NCBI RefSeq assembly: GCF_037201965.1
Contig: NZ_CP147518.1
Location: 7,681,001-7,745,000 of the forward strand
From: Spirosoma sp. SC4-14
GTDB taxonomy: Bacteria > Bacteroidota > Bacteroidia > Cytophagales > Spirosomataceae
Length of the DNA: 64,000 nucleotides
Reading direction: 5' to 3'
Numbering within the stretch: position 1 is the stretch's first letter; every line of letters starts with the position of its first letter. The notes under the pieces are model-generated. The model made no database searches. It was not told where the DNA came from and saw only the letters and a program-made list of their open reading frames with translations. A program made the translations under genes and the position numbers. Positions 1-6,882 of this stretch are shown here, piece after piece.

Positions 1-531
1 GGTGCCGGTTACGATGTAATTCCAGTGGCCAAACTAGCCCGCGACCTCGGCTGGCAGGTTACCGTTACCGACGATTGCATCGCTCATTTATCACCGAAAC
101 GCTTTCCTGTAGCCACCTGCGTTTTATATGCCGACCGCGAAGCCGTTCTCGATCAGCTTACGATTACCAACCGCACAGCCGCCGTGCTGATGTCGCATAA
201 TTTTCATTACGACAAGGCCGTTTTACAGGCATTGCTTGCTACCGATGTGCCCTATATCGGTATGCTTGGCCCCCGCAAACGTTTCGACAAAATGCAGGCC
301 GAATTCAAAAAAGACGGCTATCAGTTTTCAGAAATGTCGCTCAATCGCGTACATGCCCCTATTGGCCTTGACATGGGAGCCGAAACGCCCGACGAAATCG
401 CCCTATCGATTATGGCCGAAATAAAGGCTTTCTTCACAAACGGGTCAGGCGGTTTTCTGAAAGACAAAGATGGTCCCATTCATGAGCGGCTGGTCAGAGC
501 GCATACAGCCTTTGCCAGCTCTGGCAACTAA
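1..531 (+). CDS. XdhC/CoxI family protein, C-terminal part (5' end outside window)
   Basis: The reading frame is already open at base 1, so the true start lies upstream and 176 codons are visible. The visible part begins with a Rossmann-type glycine motif (GAG at residues 1-3), followed by a beta-alpha unit and an acidic TDD. The family C-terminal block GMLGPRKRFDKM is followed by the conserved APIGLDMGAETPDEIALSI segment. XdhC-family proteins bind molybdenum cofactor and help insert or mature it in xanthine dehydrogenase-type enzymes. That role is family knowledge; no molybdoenzyme gene is visible here because the upstream side is cut off. The C-terminal tail after GSGG is less conserved. 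A promoter for ruvX follows 60 bases after the stop, so this gene is probably the last of its transcript. Confidence 0.85.
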   Translation, partial: GAGYDVIPVAKLARDLGWQVTVTDDCIAHLSPKRFPVATCVLYADREAVLDQLTITNRTAAVLMSHNFHYDKAVLQALLATDVPYIGMLGPRKRFDKMQAEFKKDGYQFSEMSLNRVHAPIGLDMGAETPDEIALSIMAEIKAFFTNGSGGFLKDKDGPIHERLVRAHTAFASSGN

Positions 532-592
532 TGCTATAGACAAAAGCTATTCATAAGCTCATAAATAGCACTTTAAACTCCTTTTAATGTCG

Positions 593-600
593 TACCTTTG
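593..600 (+). promoter_or_regulatory. Bacteroidota -7 box for ruvX (near-leaderless)
   Basis: TACCTTTG matches the Bacteroidota consensus TAnnTTTG exactly. It ends 8 bases before the ruvX ATG at 609, so the transcript would start at or a few bases before the start codon. A weak TTTA at about 572-575 is correctly spaced to be the -33 element. Confidence 0.65.
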
Positions 601-608
601 CGCCCGAA

Positions 609-1022
609 ATGGCACGACTCTTAGCAATCGACTATGGCGCAAAGCGAACCGGCATTGCCGTAACCGATCCGTTGCAACTTATTGCATCGGCTTTGGAAAC
701 GGTGCTATCGCACGAATTGCTCAAGTATCTTAAGACCTACACAGAACGGGAACCAGTTGAAGCGTTTATAGTTGGATTACCCAGACGGCTAGATGGTACC
801 GATACCGACAACACCCCCCGTGTTCGGAAGTTCGTCGTTCATTTACAGAACGCATTTCCCAATATTCCCGTTTATTGGCATGATGAGCGTTTTACATCGG
901 CAATGGCACTACAGGCCATGATTGCTGGCGGTAGTAGTAAAAAAGATCGGCGCGAGAAGGGCAACATCGACAAAGTCAGCGCTGCCATTATTCTCCAGTC
1001 ATATATGGAAAGTAAAAAGTAG
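609..1022 (+). CDS. ruvX: Putative pre-16S rRNA nuclease / Holliday-junction resolvase-like RuvX (YqgF)
   Basis: This 137-residue protein has the usual length for the YqgF/RuvX family. It has an RNase H-like fold beginning MARLLAIDYGAKRTGIAVTD, where Asp8 is the first metal ligand. The family motif VGLPRRLDGTD lies around residue 56, and HDERFTSAMA and DKVSAAIILQ near the end supply the remaining acidic residues. In E. coli the family member is required for 16S rRNA 5'-end maturation; a Holliday-junction role was proposed earlier. The ATG lies only 8 bases after a perfect -7 box, so the mRNA is probably leaderless or nearly so and no ribosome-binding site is expected. The peptide deformylase gene lies downstream on the same strand, separated by an inverted repeat. 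Confidence 0.93.
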   Translation: MARLLAIDYGAKRTGIAVTDPLQLIASALETVLSHELLKYLKTYTEREPVEAFIVGLPRRLDGTDTDNTPRVRKFVVHLQNAFPNIPVYWHDERFTSAMALQAMIAGGSSKKDRREKGNIDKVSAAIILQSYMESKK

Positions 1023-1113
1023 AACCAGGATTTTCGGGATTCGACAGATTCATCTGATTAGGCACCAGGAAGCAAAATCGTATCAATTTGCTAAATCCTG
1101 AAAATCCAGGTTC
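1022..1113. repeat. REP-like inverted repeat between ruvX and def
   Basis: Arms 1022-1041 and 1094-1113 are reverse complements at 18 of 20 positions (5' arm GAACCAGGATTTTCGGGATT) and enclose about 52 bases. The arms have the look of short interspersed palindromic elements (AATCCTG/GAAAATCC type) seen between genes in Cytophagales. It fills the whole ruvX-def gap and ends 13 bases before the def ATG. It has no T-tract, so it is not an obvious terminator. Confidence 0.7.
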
Positions 1114-1126
1114 AGACATTAAAGGT

Positions 1127-1699
1127 ATGATTCTCCCAATAATTGCCTACGGCGACACAGTTTTGCGGAAACGGGCTAAGGAAATAGAACCCGGCAGCAT
1201 CGACGTAAAGAAATTAAGTGAAGATATGTTCGAAACCATGTATGCGGCTTCTGGTATTGGCCTGGCAGCTCCGCAGATTGGTCAGAGCATTCGAATGTTT
1301 GTAGTCGACGGCGAACCGCTCAATGAGGATGAACCGGAAGAAGATATTGATAAAAGCCTGATTGGCTTTAAAAAAGTCTTTATTAATCCTGAAATTATTG
1401 AAGAAGCAGGCGACGACTGGGGCTTTGAAGAGGGCTGTCTTAGTATTCCCGGTATTCGGGGCGAAGTTTTTCGGCCCGAAATTGTGGTAATTCACTACTT
1501 CGATACCGACTGGAACGAACACGAAGAAGAATACGACGGCATGGCCGCCCGCATTATTCAGCACGAATATGACCATCTCGACGGTAAGTTATTTACTGAT
1601 TATCTGCCTCCATTGCGTCGGCAGCTTATCCGGAAAAAACTTTCCGATATTACCAAAGGAAAAACCGACGCCGAGTACCGAATGAAGTTCCCGAAGTGA
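1127..1699 (+). CDS. def: Peptide deformylase
   Basis: This is a 190-residue metal-dependent deformylase that removes the formyl group from the N-terminal methionine of new proteins. All three family motifs are intact: GIGLAAPQ (residues 43-50), EGCLS with the metal-binding Cys104, and QHEYDH with His146, catalytic Glu147 and His150. I place the start at the ATG at 1127, giving MILPIIAYGD, which matches family N-termini. A TTG 39 bases upstream is in frame but would translate the repeat sequence. Between motifs 1 and 2 there is an acidic insertion (residues 63-77), which is common in Bacteroidota deformylases. The C-terminal helix is basic (RRQLIRKKL). It may be cotranscribed with ruvX. Confidence 0.95.
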   Translation: MILPIIAYGDTVLRKRAKEIEPGSIDVKKLSEDMFETMYAASGIGLAAPQIGQSIRMFVVDGEPLNEDEPEEDIDKSLIGFKKVFINPEIIEEAGDDWGFEEGCLSIPGIRGEVFRPEIVVIHYFDTDWNEHEEEYDGMAARIIQHEYDHLDGKLFTDYLPPLRRQLIRKKLSDITKGKTDAEYRMKFPK

Positions 1700-1703
1700 T
1701 AAT

Positions 1704-1760
1704 GAGCAGGGATTGTGGGGATGTTCCAGACTATCCCTGCAATCCCTGCCATCCCCGCTC
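1704..1760. repeat. Palindromic intergenic repeat between def and the omega-amidase gene
   Basis: Arms GAGCAGGGAT (1704-1713) and ATCCCCGCTC (1751-1760) are complementary at 9 of 10 positions. Internal ATCCCTGC units also pair with GCAGGGAT. The element occupies almost the whole 63-bp gap and ends two bases before the downstream ATG. There is no T-tract. Its type resembles other short palindromes in this window, but the sequence is different. Confidence 0.55.
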
Positions 1761-1762
1761 TT

Positions 1763-2548
1763 ATGCACATCACCCTCCTCCAGACGAATCTGTACTGGCA
1801 CGATCCGGTAGCGAACCGGGCCATGCTGGAGGAGCATATCTTTTCGTTGCCGGAGCCAACCGATCTGATTGTCTTGCCCGAAATGTTTACGACGGGCTTT
1901 ACGATGGATGCGCCCGCGGTTGCCGAACCGATGAAGCTAACCACATTTCGGTGGCTCAAACAAATGGCTGCACAGACAGGCGCCGTTGTTACGGGTAGTT
2001 ATGTGGTGCAGGAAGGTGGCCAGTATTTTAACCGACTCATCTGGATGCAACCCGATGGCCAATTCGACAGCTACGACAAGCGTCACTTGTTTCGGATGGC
2101 GGGTGAAGACAACGTATACACGGCTGGAACACGACGAATCATTAAAGAATGGAAAGGTTGGCGCATCTGTCCGCTCATTTGCTATGATTTGCGATTTCCG
2201 GTATGGAGCCGCAACCGCAGTGCCGACTCTACCGATTTTGACTATGATCTGCTGCTCTATGTTGCTAACTGGCCTGCTCCCCGGCGCATGGCCTGGAATA
2301 CGCTTCTTCAGGCCCGAGCCATCGAAAATTTAAGCTATGTTGCGGGTGTCAATCGCGTAGGAGCCGACGGCAACGGCCATCCATACACAGGCGACTCTGC
2401 CCTCATTGATTTCAAAGGTGATCTGCTGGCCCGGCATACCGATGTTGGCGCAATTCATCAGCAACGTTTGTCGCTGGAAGAGTTACAAACGTTTCGAGCG
2501 AAGTTTCCAGCCAATCTCGATGCCGATGCATTTACGTTATTAGGTTAA
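1763..2548 (+). CDS. Nitrilase-superfamily omega-amidase (YafV-like)
   Basis: This is a 261-residue carbon-nitrogen hydrolase with the complete Glu-Lys-Cys triad: Glu40 in LPEMFTTGF, Lys106 in YDKRHLF and Cys140 in ICYDLRFP. The short form, without signal peptide or extra domains, and the MFTTGF and HLFRMAGE signatures match the YafV/Nit2 omega-amidase branch. That branch hydrolyses alpha-ketoglutaramate or alpha-ketosuccinamate, waste products of glutamine- and asparagine-dependent transaminations. The exact substrate is inferred from this branch. I chose the ATG at 1763 (MHITLLQTNL) because the frame upstream only translates the palindromic repeat. Cytosolic location is expected. Confidence 0.88.
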   Translation: MHITLLQTNLYWHDPVANRAMLEEHIFSLPEPTDLIVLPEMFTTGFTMDAPAVAEPMKLTTFRWLKQMAAQTGAVVTGSYVVQEGGQYFNRLIWMQPDGQFDSYDKRHLFRMAGEDNVYTAGTRRIIKEWKGWRICPLICYDLRFPVWSRNRSADSTDFDYDLLLYVANWPAPRRMAWNTLLQARAIENLSYVAGVNRVGADGNGHPYTGDSALIDFKGDLLARHTDVGAIHQQRLSLEELQTFRAKFPANLDADAFTLLG

Positions 2549-2667
2549 GAATCATTCCTCTCCCAGCGCTTAAAATAGTATTAATTTTCAAGGATTTGTC
2601 GGTATAAAACTGCTTTTACGAGTTATTAGTAGCAGCATTAACTTATTATAACTACATATCCTCCATC

Positions 2668-3381
2668 ATGAAAGCCTTTGTTCTACTGGTATCGTTTACA
2701 TTATGTAAGCAACTTACTACTTATAGCCAACCGTTCCAGCGTTCGATAATACAGGATGAAAAAGGCAGGCTGATTACCGTAGAAACGGGCAGAATTATTG
2801 CCCCAAATCCGACACGTTATTTGGGCACGGCATATCTGGGCAATACCGTCTGGCATCAGGGGTCATTATTGTACAGAAATCAGCGTGAGTTGCCAGCTCA
2901 GATTGCTTACAACATTATGCTCGATGAGATTTACTGGCGCTTAGCTGATTCAACCGAAACCAGTATGGCGTTGCCCGACGAGTTTATGTTTGAAGGGAAG
3001 CATTTTATTAGCGGTCAACGGAAGCCTCTGGGTATAAATCGGGTAAGTTATTTTGAGCTTTTGTATGATGGTCGCACTAAACTTCTTTGCAAATGGACCA
3101 AACAGTTGCGGCTTATCGACCCTAAACTATACTCTTTTCGCACACCGCCAGAAGACCAGTTTCGGGGCAAATACGTTATGTTTCGCGAATTCTATTTGCA
3201 AAAAGAAGGCAAACGGCCAAAATTCATCGTCCCGAGCGAATATACACTCAGTCGCGAACTTCCCAATATGGGCATAGAACTAGCCAATTTTATTGCCTCT
3301 CACGAGCTAACCGACGAAATATTAATAGAAGCTCTTATTCAATATGACCGGCGGCAGGCTACTTTCAAACAGAGTCAATAA
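2668..3381 (+). CDS. Secreted protein of unknown function
   Basis: This 237-residue protein is not one I recognise. The first 20 residues (MKAFVLLVSFTLCKQLTTYS) look like a signal peptide with cleavage near TYSQ, so it is probably periplasmic or exported. The rest is mixed alpha/beta with many aromatic and basic residues and no obvious catalytic motif, repeat or transmembrane segment. It follows a 119-base gap after the omega-amidase gene. Its last 60 bases overlap the 3' end of the convergent HAD phosphatase gene, so the final 19 residues are encoded antisense to that gene. The open frame length, a plausible signal peptide and an ATG start support a real gene. Confidence 0.7.
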   Translation: MKAFVLLVSFTLCKQLTTYSQPFQRSIIQDEKGRLITVETGRIIAPNPTRYLGTAYLGNTVWHQGSLLYRNQRELPAQIAYNIMLDEIYWRLADSTETSMALPDEFMFEGKHFISGQRKPLGINRVSYFELLYDGRTKLLCKWTKQLRLIDPKLYSFRTPPEDQFRGKYVMFREFYLQKEGKRPKFIVPSEYTLSRELPNMGIELANFIASHELTDEILIEALIQYDRRQATFKQSQ

Positions 3382-4044
3382 TTCGCGGGCGCTTTCCAGG
3401 GTAGTAAACGATTTATCCAGTAGTTGCTCATCAGCCACTTGTTCGTGCTCCCAGGTAACCGAAAAAGGAATGTGAATTGCCCGGCAACCAATATGCACAA
3501 CCGGCAAAACATCGGACTTGAGCGAATTGCCGATCATGATAAATTCGCTGGGTTGCAGATTGTATTTTTTCAGAATACTCAGATAAGCCTGTTCGTTTTT
3601 CTCGCTGACAATTTCAACGTGCTTGAAATAATGACCCAGTCCCGAACGGGCAATTTTACTTTCCTGATCAAACAGATCGCCTTTGGTCAGCACCATCAGA
3701 TCGAAGTGATTCGAGAGCGTTTCCAATACTTCCTGAACACCATCGAGCACTTCGATTGGGAAATCGAGCAACTCCCGGCCTACGTCAATAATCTGCTGAA
3801 TTTCGGAGCCCGTTATAGCTCCGTTGGTAAGTTCGATACCCGTTTCGATCATCGATAGAATAAAGCTCTTTGCTCCGTAACCAAATACCCGCAAATTGCG
3901 CATCTGTGCATCATAAAACCGCTGCGACAGAATTACGGGATCAACATGATGAGCCATCATTTCGAATAGCTTATCCTTTACGTTGACATAGTTGGGTTCA
4001 TTGACCCATAACGTATCATCGGCGTCAAATGCGATCAGTTTCAT
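3322..4044 (-). CDS. HAD-superfamily hydrolase
   Basis: This is a 240-residue haloacid dehalogenase-type phosphatase. Motif I is at the N-terminus (FDADDTLW, nucleophile Asp7 and acid/base Asp9). Motif II appears as VLTKGD, motif III as a lysine in the QESKIA region, and motif IV as MIGNSLKSDVLP. A helical cap domain lies between motifs I and II. The substrate cannot be told from sequence; phosphoglycolate-phosphatase-like members are the nearest style. I start at the ATG whose complement is 4042-4044, because the 24 upstream in-frame codons translate intergenic repeat sequence. The last 60 bases overlap the convergent gene ending at 3381. Confidence 0.88.
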   Translation of the reverse strand: MKLIAFDADDTLWVNEPNYVNVKDKLFEMMAHHVDPVILSQRFYDAQMRNLRVFGYGAKSFILSMIETGIELTNGAITGSEIQQIIDVGRELLDFPIEVLDGVQEVLETLSNHFDLMVLTKGDLFDQESKIARSGLGHYFKHVEIVSEKNEQAYLSILKKYNLQPSEFIMIGNSLKSDVLPVVHIGCRAIHIPFSVTWEHEQVADEQLLDKSFTTLESARELLTLFESSLPPVILNKSFY

Positions 4045-4080
4045 AGTGGTAGCTGGTTTAATCTTAGTCAATAGTAATTT

Positions 4081-4121
4081 GTCATTTGTCATCGGCCATT
4101 CGTTTTCCAATAACAAATGAC
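4081..4121. repeat. Inverted repeat in the gap upstream of the HAD gene
   Basis: GTCATTTGT (4081-4089) is perfectly complementary to ACAAATGAC (4113-4121). The surrounding 245-base divergent gap (4045-4289) is rich in GTCATT/AATGAC units, similar to those between trpD and trpC. I see no perfect TAnnTTTG box in it. Confidence 0.5.
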
Positions 4122-4289
4122 CAGTAACAATATCAACGGTTCAACAATTTACTCATTTGTCGGCTAACCACAATTACTCCGTTATCCAATTAGTCAATTA
4201 GCAGCCCTAATCAAAAATTTGATTTGCGTCACATTATCGAAATACCCAATTTGCCAACCGTTCCCTAACGATATTATTCCTGTTACCTT

Positions 4290-5810
4290 ATGCAATTTAC
4301 CGAGCAAGACCAGAACCAGATTACCGCTCAGGGCATCGCCACTGAGCAAATCGACGAGCAGATAAAGTATTTTGTTAATGGCTTCCCATTCCTGAACGTC
4401 ATCAAAGCCGCTACCATCGGTGATGGCATCATACGAATCGATGAAGATCAGTTAGCAACCTATATTCACCGGTTCGATGAAGCTACTGACGAAACAGACC
4501 TGGTTAAATTTGTACCAGCGTCTGGAGCCGCAACCCGTATGTTTAAATCGCTGTTTGCAGCCCTGGATGGTAAATCGGATAAAGCAACGGATGAAGTATT
4601 TGCCCGCCTGACCGACTTCGCTTTTTATGAAGACCTGAAAGCGGCAATGGCTGCCAACGGGAAGGATCTGGAAAAAGCCGTTTCTGAAAATGACCGCCAG
4701 ACGGTTCTTCGCTTTCTGCTCACCGACGAAGGCCTGGAGTACGGTAGCCTGCCTAAAGGGCTATTGAAATTCCACCGTTATACCGACGGACCGCGAACAC
4801 CGGTTGAAGAACATCTGGTTGAAGGAGCTGCCTATGCCAACTCCAACGGCTTGGTTAAAATCCACTTTACGGTTTCGCCCGAACACCGCGATCGCTTCGA
4901 AAAATTAATCGCAGAGCAAAAGGCCGATTATGAAGCCTGGCTGGGCGTTACATTCGAGATTAGTTTCTCCGAGCAAAAAAAATCGACCGATACCATTTCC
5001 GTAAACCTGGACAATTCGCCATTTCGGAACCCCGATGGCTCGTTGCTATTCCGTCCGGCTGGCCACGGTGCACTGATTGAAAACCTCAACGATATCGATG
5101 CCGATATTGTGTTCATTAAAAACATCGACAATGTTGTGCCCGACGAGATTAAGGAACCGACAGTTACCTATAAAAAAGTTCTGGGCGCGGTACTGCTCGA
5201 TGCTCAGCAACAAATAGCCCGTTTGCAGGGCCTGTTGTTGGGCAATGTAGACGACGTTAGCGATGGCTATCTGGCCGAAGCCGATGAACTGTTCCGGCGG
5301 ACATTGTTTACCCTTCCTCCCGATGGGTTCGACAAGCTGTCGAAAGCCGAAAAAATAGCCTATTTCCGTAAGAAACTGGATCGCCCAGTGCGTGTTTGTG
5401 GCATGGTGAAAAACGTAGGCGAGCCCGGCGGTGGACCATTCTGGGCCAAAAATCAGGATGGGTCGGTATCGTTACAGGTTGTCGAATCGGCGCAGATCGA
5501 TCTGGCTAATCCAGAACAGAAAGCCATTTTCGACGGAGCAACCCACTTCAACCCGGTCGATCTGGTCTGTGGTCTGAAAGACAGCCAGGGCAACAAATAC
5601 AATCTGGTTAATTACCGCGACCCTCTAACGGGCTTTATTACAGCGAAGTCGAAAGACGGAAAAGACCTGAAAGCACAGGAGTTACCTGGTCTATGGAATG
5701 GCGCGATGGCCGACTGGAACACCATCTTCGTTGAGGTTCCATTAATTACCTTCAATCCGGTCAAAACAGTGAACGATCTGCTTCGGAAAGAACACCAGCC
5801 CGAAGAATAA
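4290..5810 (+). CDS. DUF4301 family protein
   Basis: This 506-residue protein matches the DUF4301 family, which is largely confined to Bacteroidota and has no established function. Recognisable features are the N-terminal FTEQDQNQITAQGI segment, the FVPASGAATRMFKSL motif near residue 78, which resembles a nucleotide-sugar pyrophosphorylase-like phosphate-binding turn, and the later GHGALIENLNDIDADIVFIKNIDNVV block. The C-terminal half contains CGMVKNVGEPGGGPFWAK. These recall sugar-phosphate nucleotidyltransferases, but catalysis is not shown. There is no signal peptide, so a cytosolic location is likely. The gene stands alone and is closed by a strong terminator directly after the stop. Confidence 0.85.
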   Translation: MQFTEQDQNQITAQGIATEQIDEQIKYFVNGFPFLNVIKAATIGDGIIRIDEDQLATYIHRFDEATDETDLVKFVPASGAATRMFKSLFAALDGKSDKATDEVFARLTDFAFYEDLKAAMAANGKDLEKAVSENDRQTVLRFLLTDEGLEYGSLPKGLLKFHRYTDGPRTPVEEHLVEGAAYANSNGLVKIHFTVSPEHRDRFEKLIAEQKADYEAWLGVTFEISFSEQKKSTDTISVNLDNSPFRNPDGSLLFRPAGHGALIENLNDIDADIVFIKNIDNVVPDEIKEPTVTYKKVLGAVLLDAQQQIARLQGLLLGNVDDVSDGYLAEADELFRRTLFTLPPDGFDKLSKAEKIAYFRKKLDRPVRVCGMVKNVGEPGGGPFWAKNQDGSVSLQVVESAQIDLANPEQKAIFDGATHFNPVDLVCGLKDSQGNKYNLVNYRDPLTGFITAKSKDGKDLKAQELPGLWNGAMADWNTIFVEVPLITFNPVKTVNDLLRKEHQPEE

Positions 5811-5811
5811 A

Positions 5812-5845
5812 CAAAAAGGGATCGGCAGTTGCCGATCCCTTTTTG
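5812..5845. terminator. Bidirectional intrinsic terminator
   Basis: This is a perfect 16-bp stem, CAAAAAGGGATCGGCA (5812-5827) with TGCCGATCCCTTTTTG (5830-5845), around a two-base spacer. It has T-runs on both sides and lies between the convergent DUF4301 and rrf2-type genes. Confidence 0.92.
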
Positions 5846-5914
5846 TTTTCCTATAAAAAAAATACGCTGTCATTAGCCTCAAAAACGGTTGCCAATTAAC
5901 TAATGACTGATTCG

Positions 5915-6406
5915 TTAAGCAGACATTTTTGCCGATGCTTCTGCCAGTTCAGCAGAACCTGCCCCAATAGGAATCTCTTTGGTTTCAAGCGATTCGGGGC
6001 TTTGGAATGTGAGCAGTGACGTATTTTCATATACGCCGAGGTTTGCATCCCGAACACGCTCCATAATTGGTTTCAGTGCACAGGTTTCTTCATCGGCGCA
6101 ATCGTCGCATTTTACGTAGAAGTTAAACGATACGCAGGGGGTGGGTGCAATCGGCCCATCAATAACCCGCAGCACCTGCGCCAAATTGACACGCCCCGGA
6201 TCAATGCGTAACAAATAACCTCCTCCTTTTCCTTTCTGGCTCTGTAGAATGCCATGATTGCGCAATTCGAGCAGAATAGCCTCCAGAAACTTTTTAGGAA
6301 TATTTTCTTTCGCTGAGATATACGAAATCAGCACTGGGCCTTTCCCGTATTCTTCAGTTAAAACCTTGAGGGCCTTAATGGCATACTTAGCTTTCTTTGA
6401 AATCAT
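5915..6406 (-). CDS. Rrf2-family transcriptional regulator with four-cysteine cluster
   Basis: This 163-residue protein has an N-terminal winged helix typical of Rrf2 regulators (KKAKYAIKALKVLTEEYG, then a recognition region around IPKKFLEAILLELRNHGIL and the wing GKGGGYLL). The middle contains Cys91, Cys100, Cys103 and Cys109 in the pattern C-x8-C-x2-C-x5-C. This is where IscR/NsrR/RirA-type proteins bind an Fe-S cluster, but IscR uses three cysteines at different spacing. Iron-sulfur, redox or NO sensing is therefore an inference. The C-terminal tail carries an acidic, alanine-rich extension. It is transcribed alone from a good promoter about 65 bases upstream; its targets are unknown. Confidence 0.85.
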   Translation of the reverse strand: MISKKAKYAIKALKVLTEEYGKGPVLISYISAKENIPKKFLEAILLELRNHGILQSQKGKGGGYLLRIDPGRVNLAQVLRVIDGPIAPTPCVSFNFYVKCDDCADEETCALKPIMERVRDANLGVYENTSLLTFQSPESLETKEIPIGAGSAELAEASAKMSA

Positions 6407-6470
6407 TTGTTACGGTGACTTTAGGGTTTGACAACATTAATTGTGTAGCTGCATGGGCTATATAAGCGAA

Positions 6471-6478
6471 CAAAGGTA
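6471..6478 (-). promoter_or_regulatory. -7 box for the Rrf2 regulator gene
   Basis: On the minus strand this reads TACCTTTG, a perfect TAnnTTTG. A TTG at 6499-6501 lies 20 bases further upstream and fits the -33 element. The predicted leader is about 60 nt. Confidence 0.65.
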
Positions 6479-6814
6479 ACAAGTACTTAAGTGTCAGGCA
6501 ATTTTTTAGTGATTTCCCCCTAAACGTTAACCCGATACCTGCAACAAACCGGGTCAAAGAAGCACCTTCTTATAGCCGAAACAGTGCACTACTCTCTTAA
6601 AGTTCAATAGAGTTAATTGGGTGTTAGACGTGTATTTTTTGTTCAAGTAACAAAAAAAGTACAGTTTCTCTGGCTTTTTTTGCTCTCTCCTACCCTACTT
6701 CTGAAAAGCTTGATTGCCAAAAGAAAGTCTGGCCAAATTGCCTGCCTCATTATCTAATGCTTGCCATAAAACGCTGCCGTTCAGCGAGCCACCCCAATCA
6801 TCACGCGTTTTTAT

Positions 6815-6843
6815 AAAGAAAAAAGCCGGTGCAAAGCCCCGGC
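6815..6843 (-). terminator. Intrinsic terminator of the TonB receptor/lipoprotein operon
   Basis: On the minus strand, GCCGG (complement 6839-6843) and CCGGC (complement 6825-6829) form a GC-rich stem with a 9-base loop. A T-rich run (complement of AAAGAAAAAA) follows. It lies about 40 bases after the stop of the lipoprotein gene. Confidence 0.75.
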
Positions 6844-6882
6844 CCTTTCGTGCGACACCAATATGAAAATTAATTTGACGGC

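Larger units (their letters stand above)
6407..6882. other. Intergenic stretch between rrf2-type gene and beta-helix lipoprotein gene
   Basis: This 476-base stretch holds the Rrf2-gene promoter (6471-6501) at one end and the terminator of the lipoprotein gene (6815-6843) at the other. The middle, roughly 6510-6800, has no convincing reading frame, RNA gene or repeat that I can see. Confidence 0.6.

Noticed and set aside
1088-1126. N-terminal extension of peptide deformylase from a TTG
   Set aside because: It would translate the inverted repeat. The ATG at 1127 gives the usual family N-terminus.
3424-3858. 144-codon open frame on the plus strand inside the HAD gene
   Set aside because: It is antisense to a conserved phosphatase gene with intact motifs and shows no family features.
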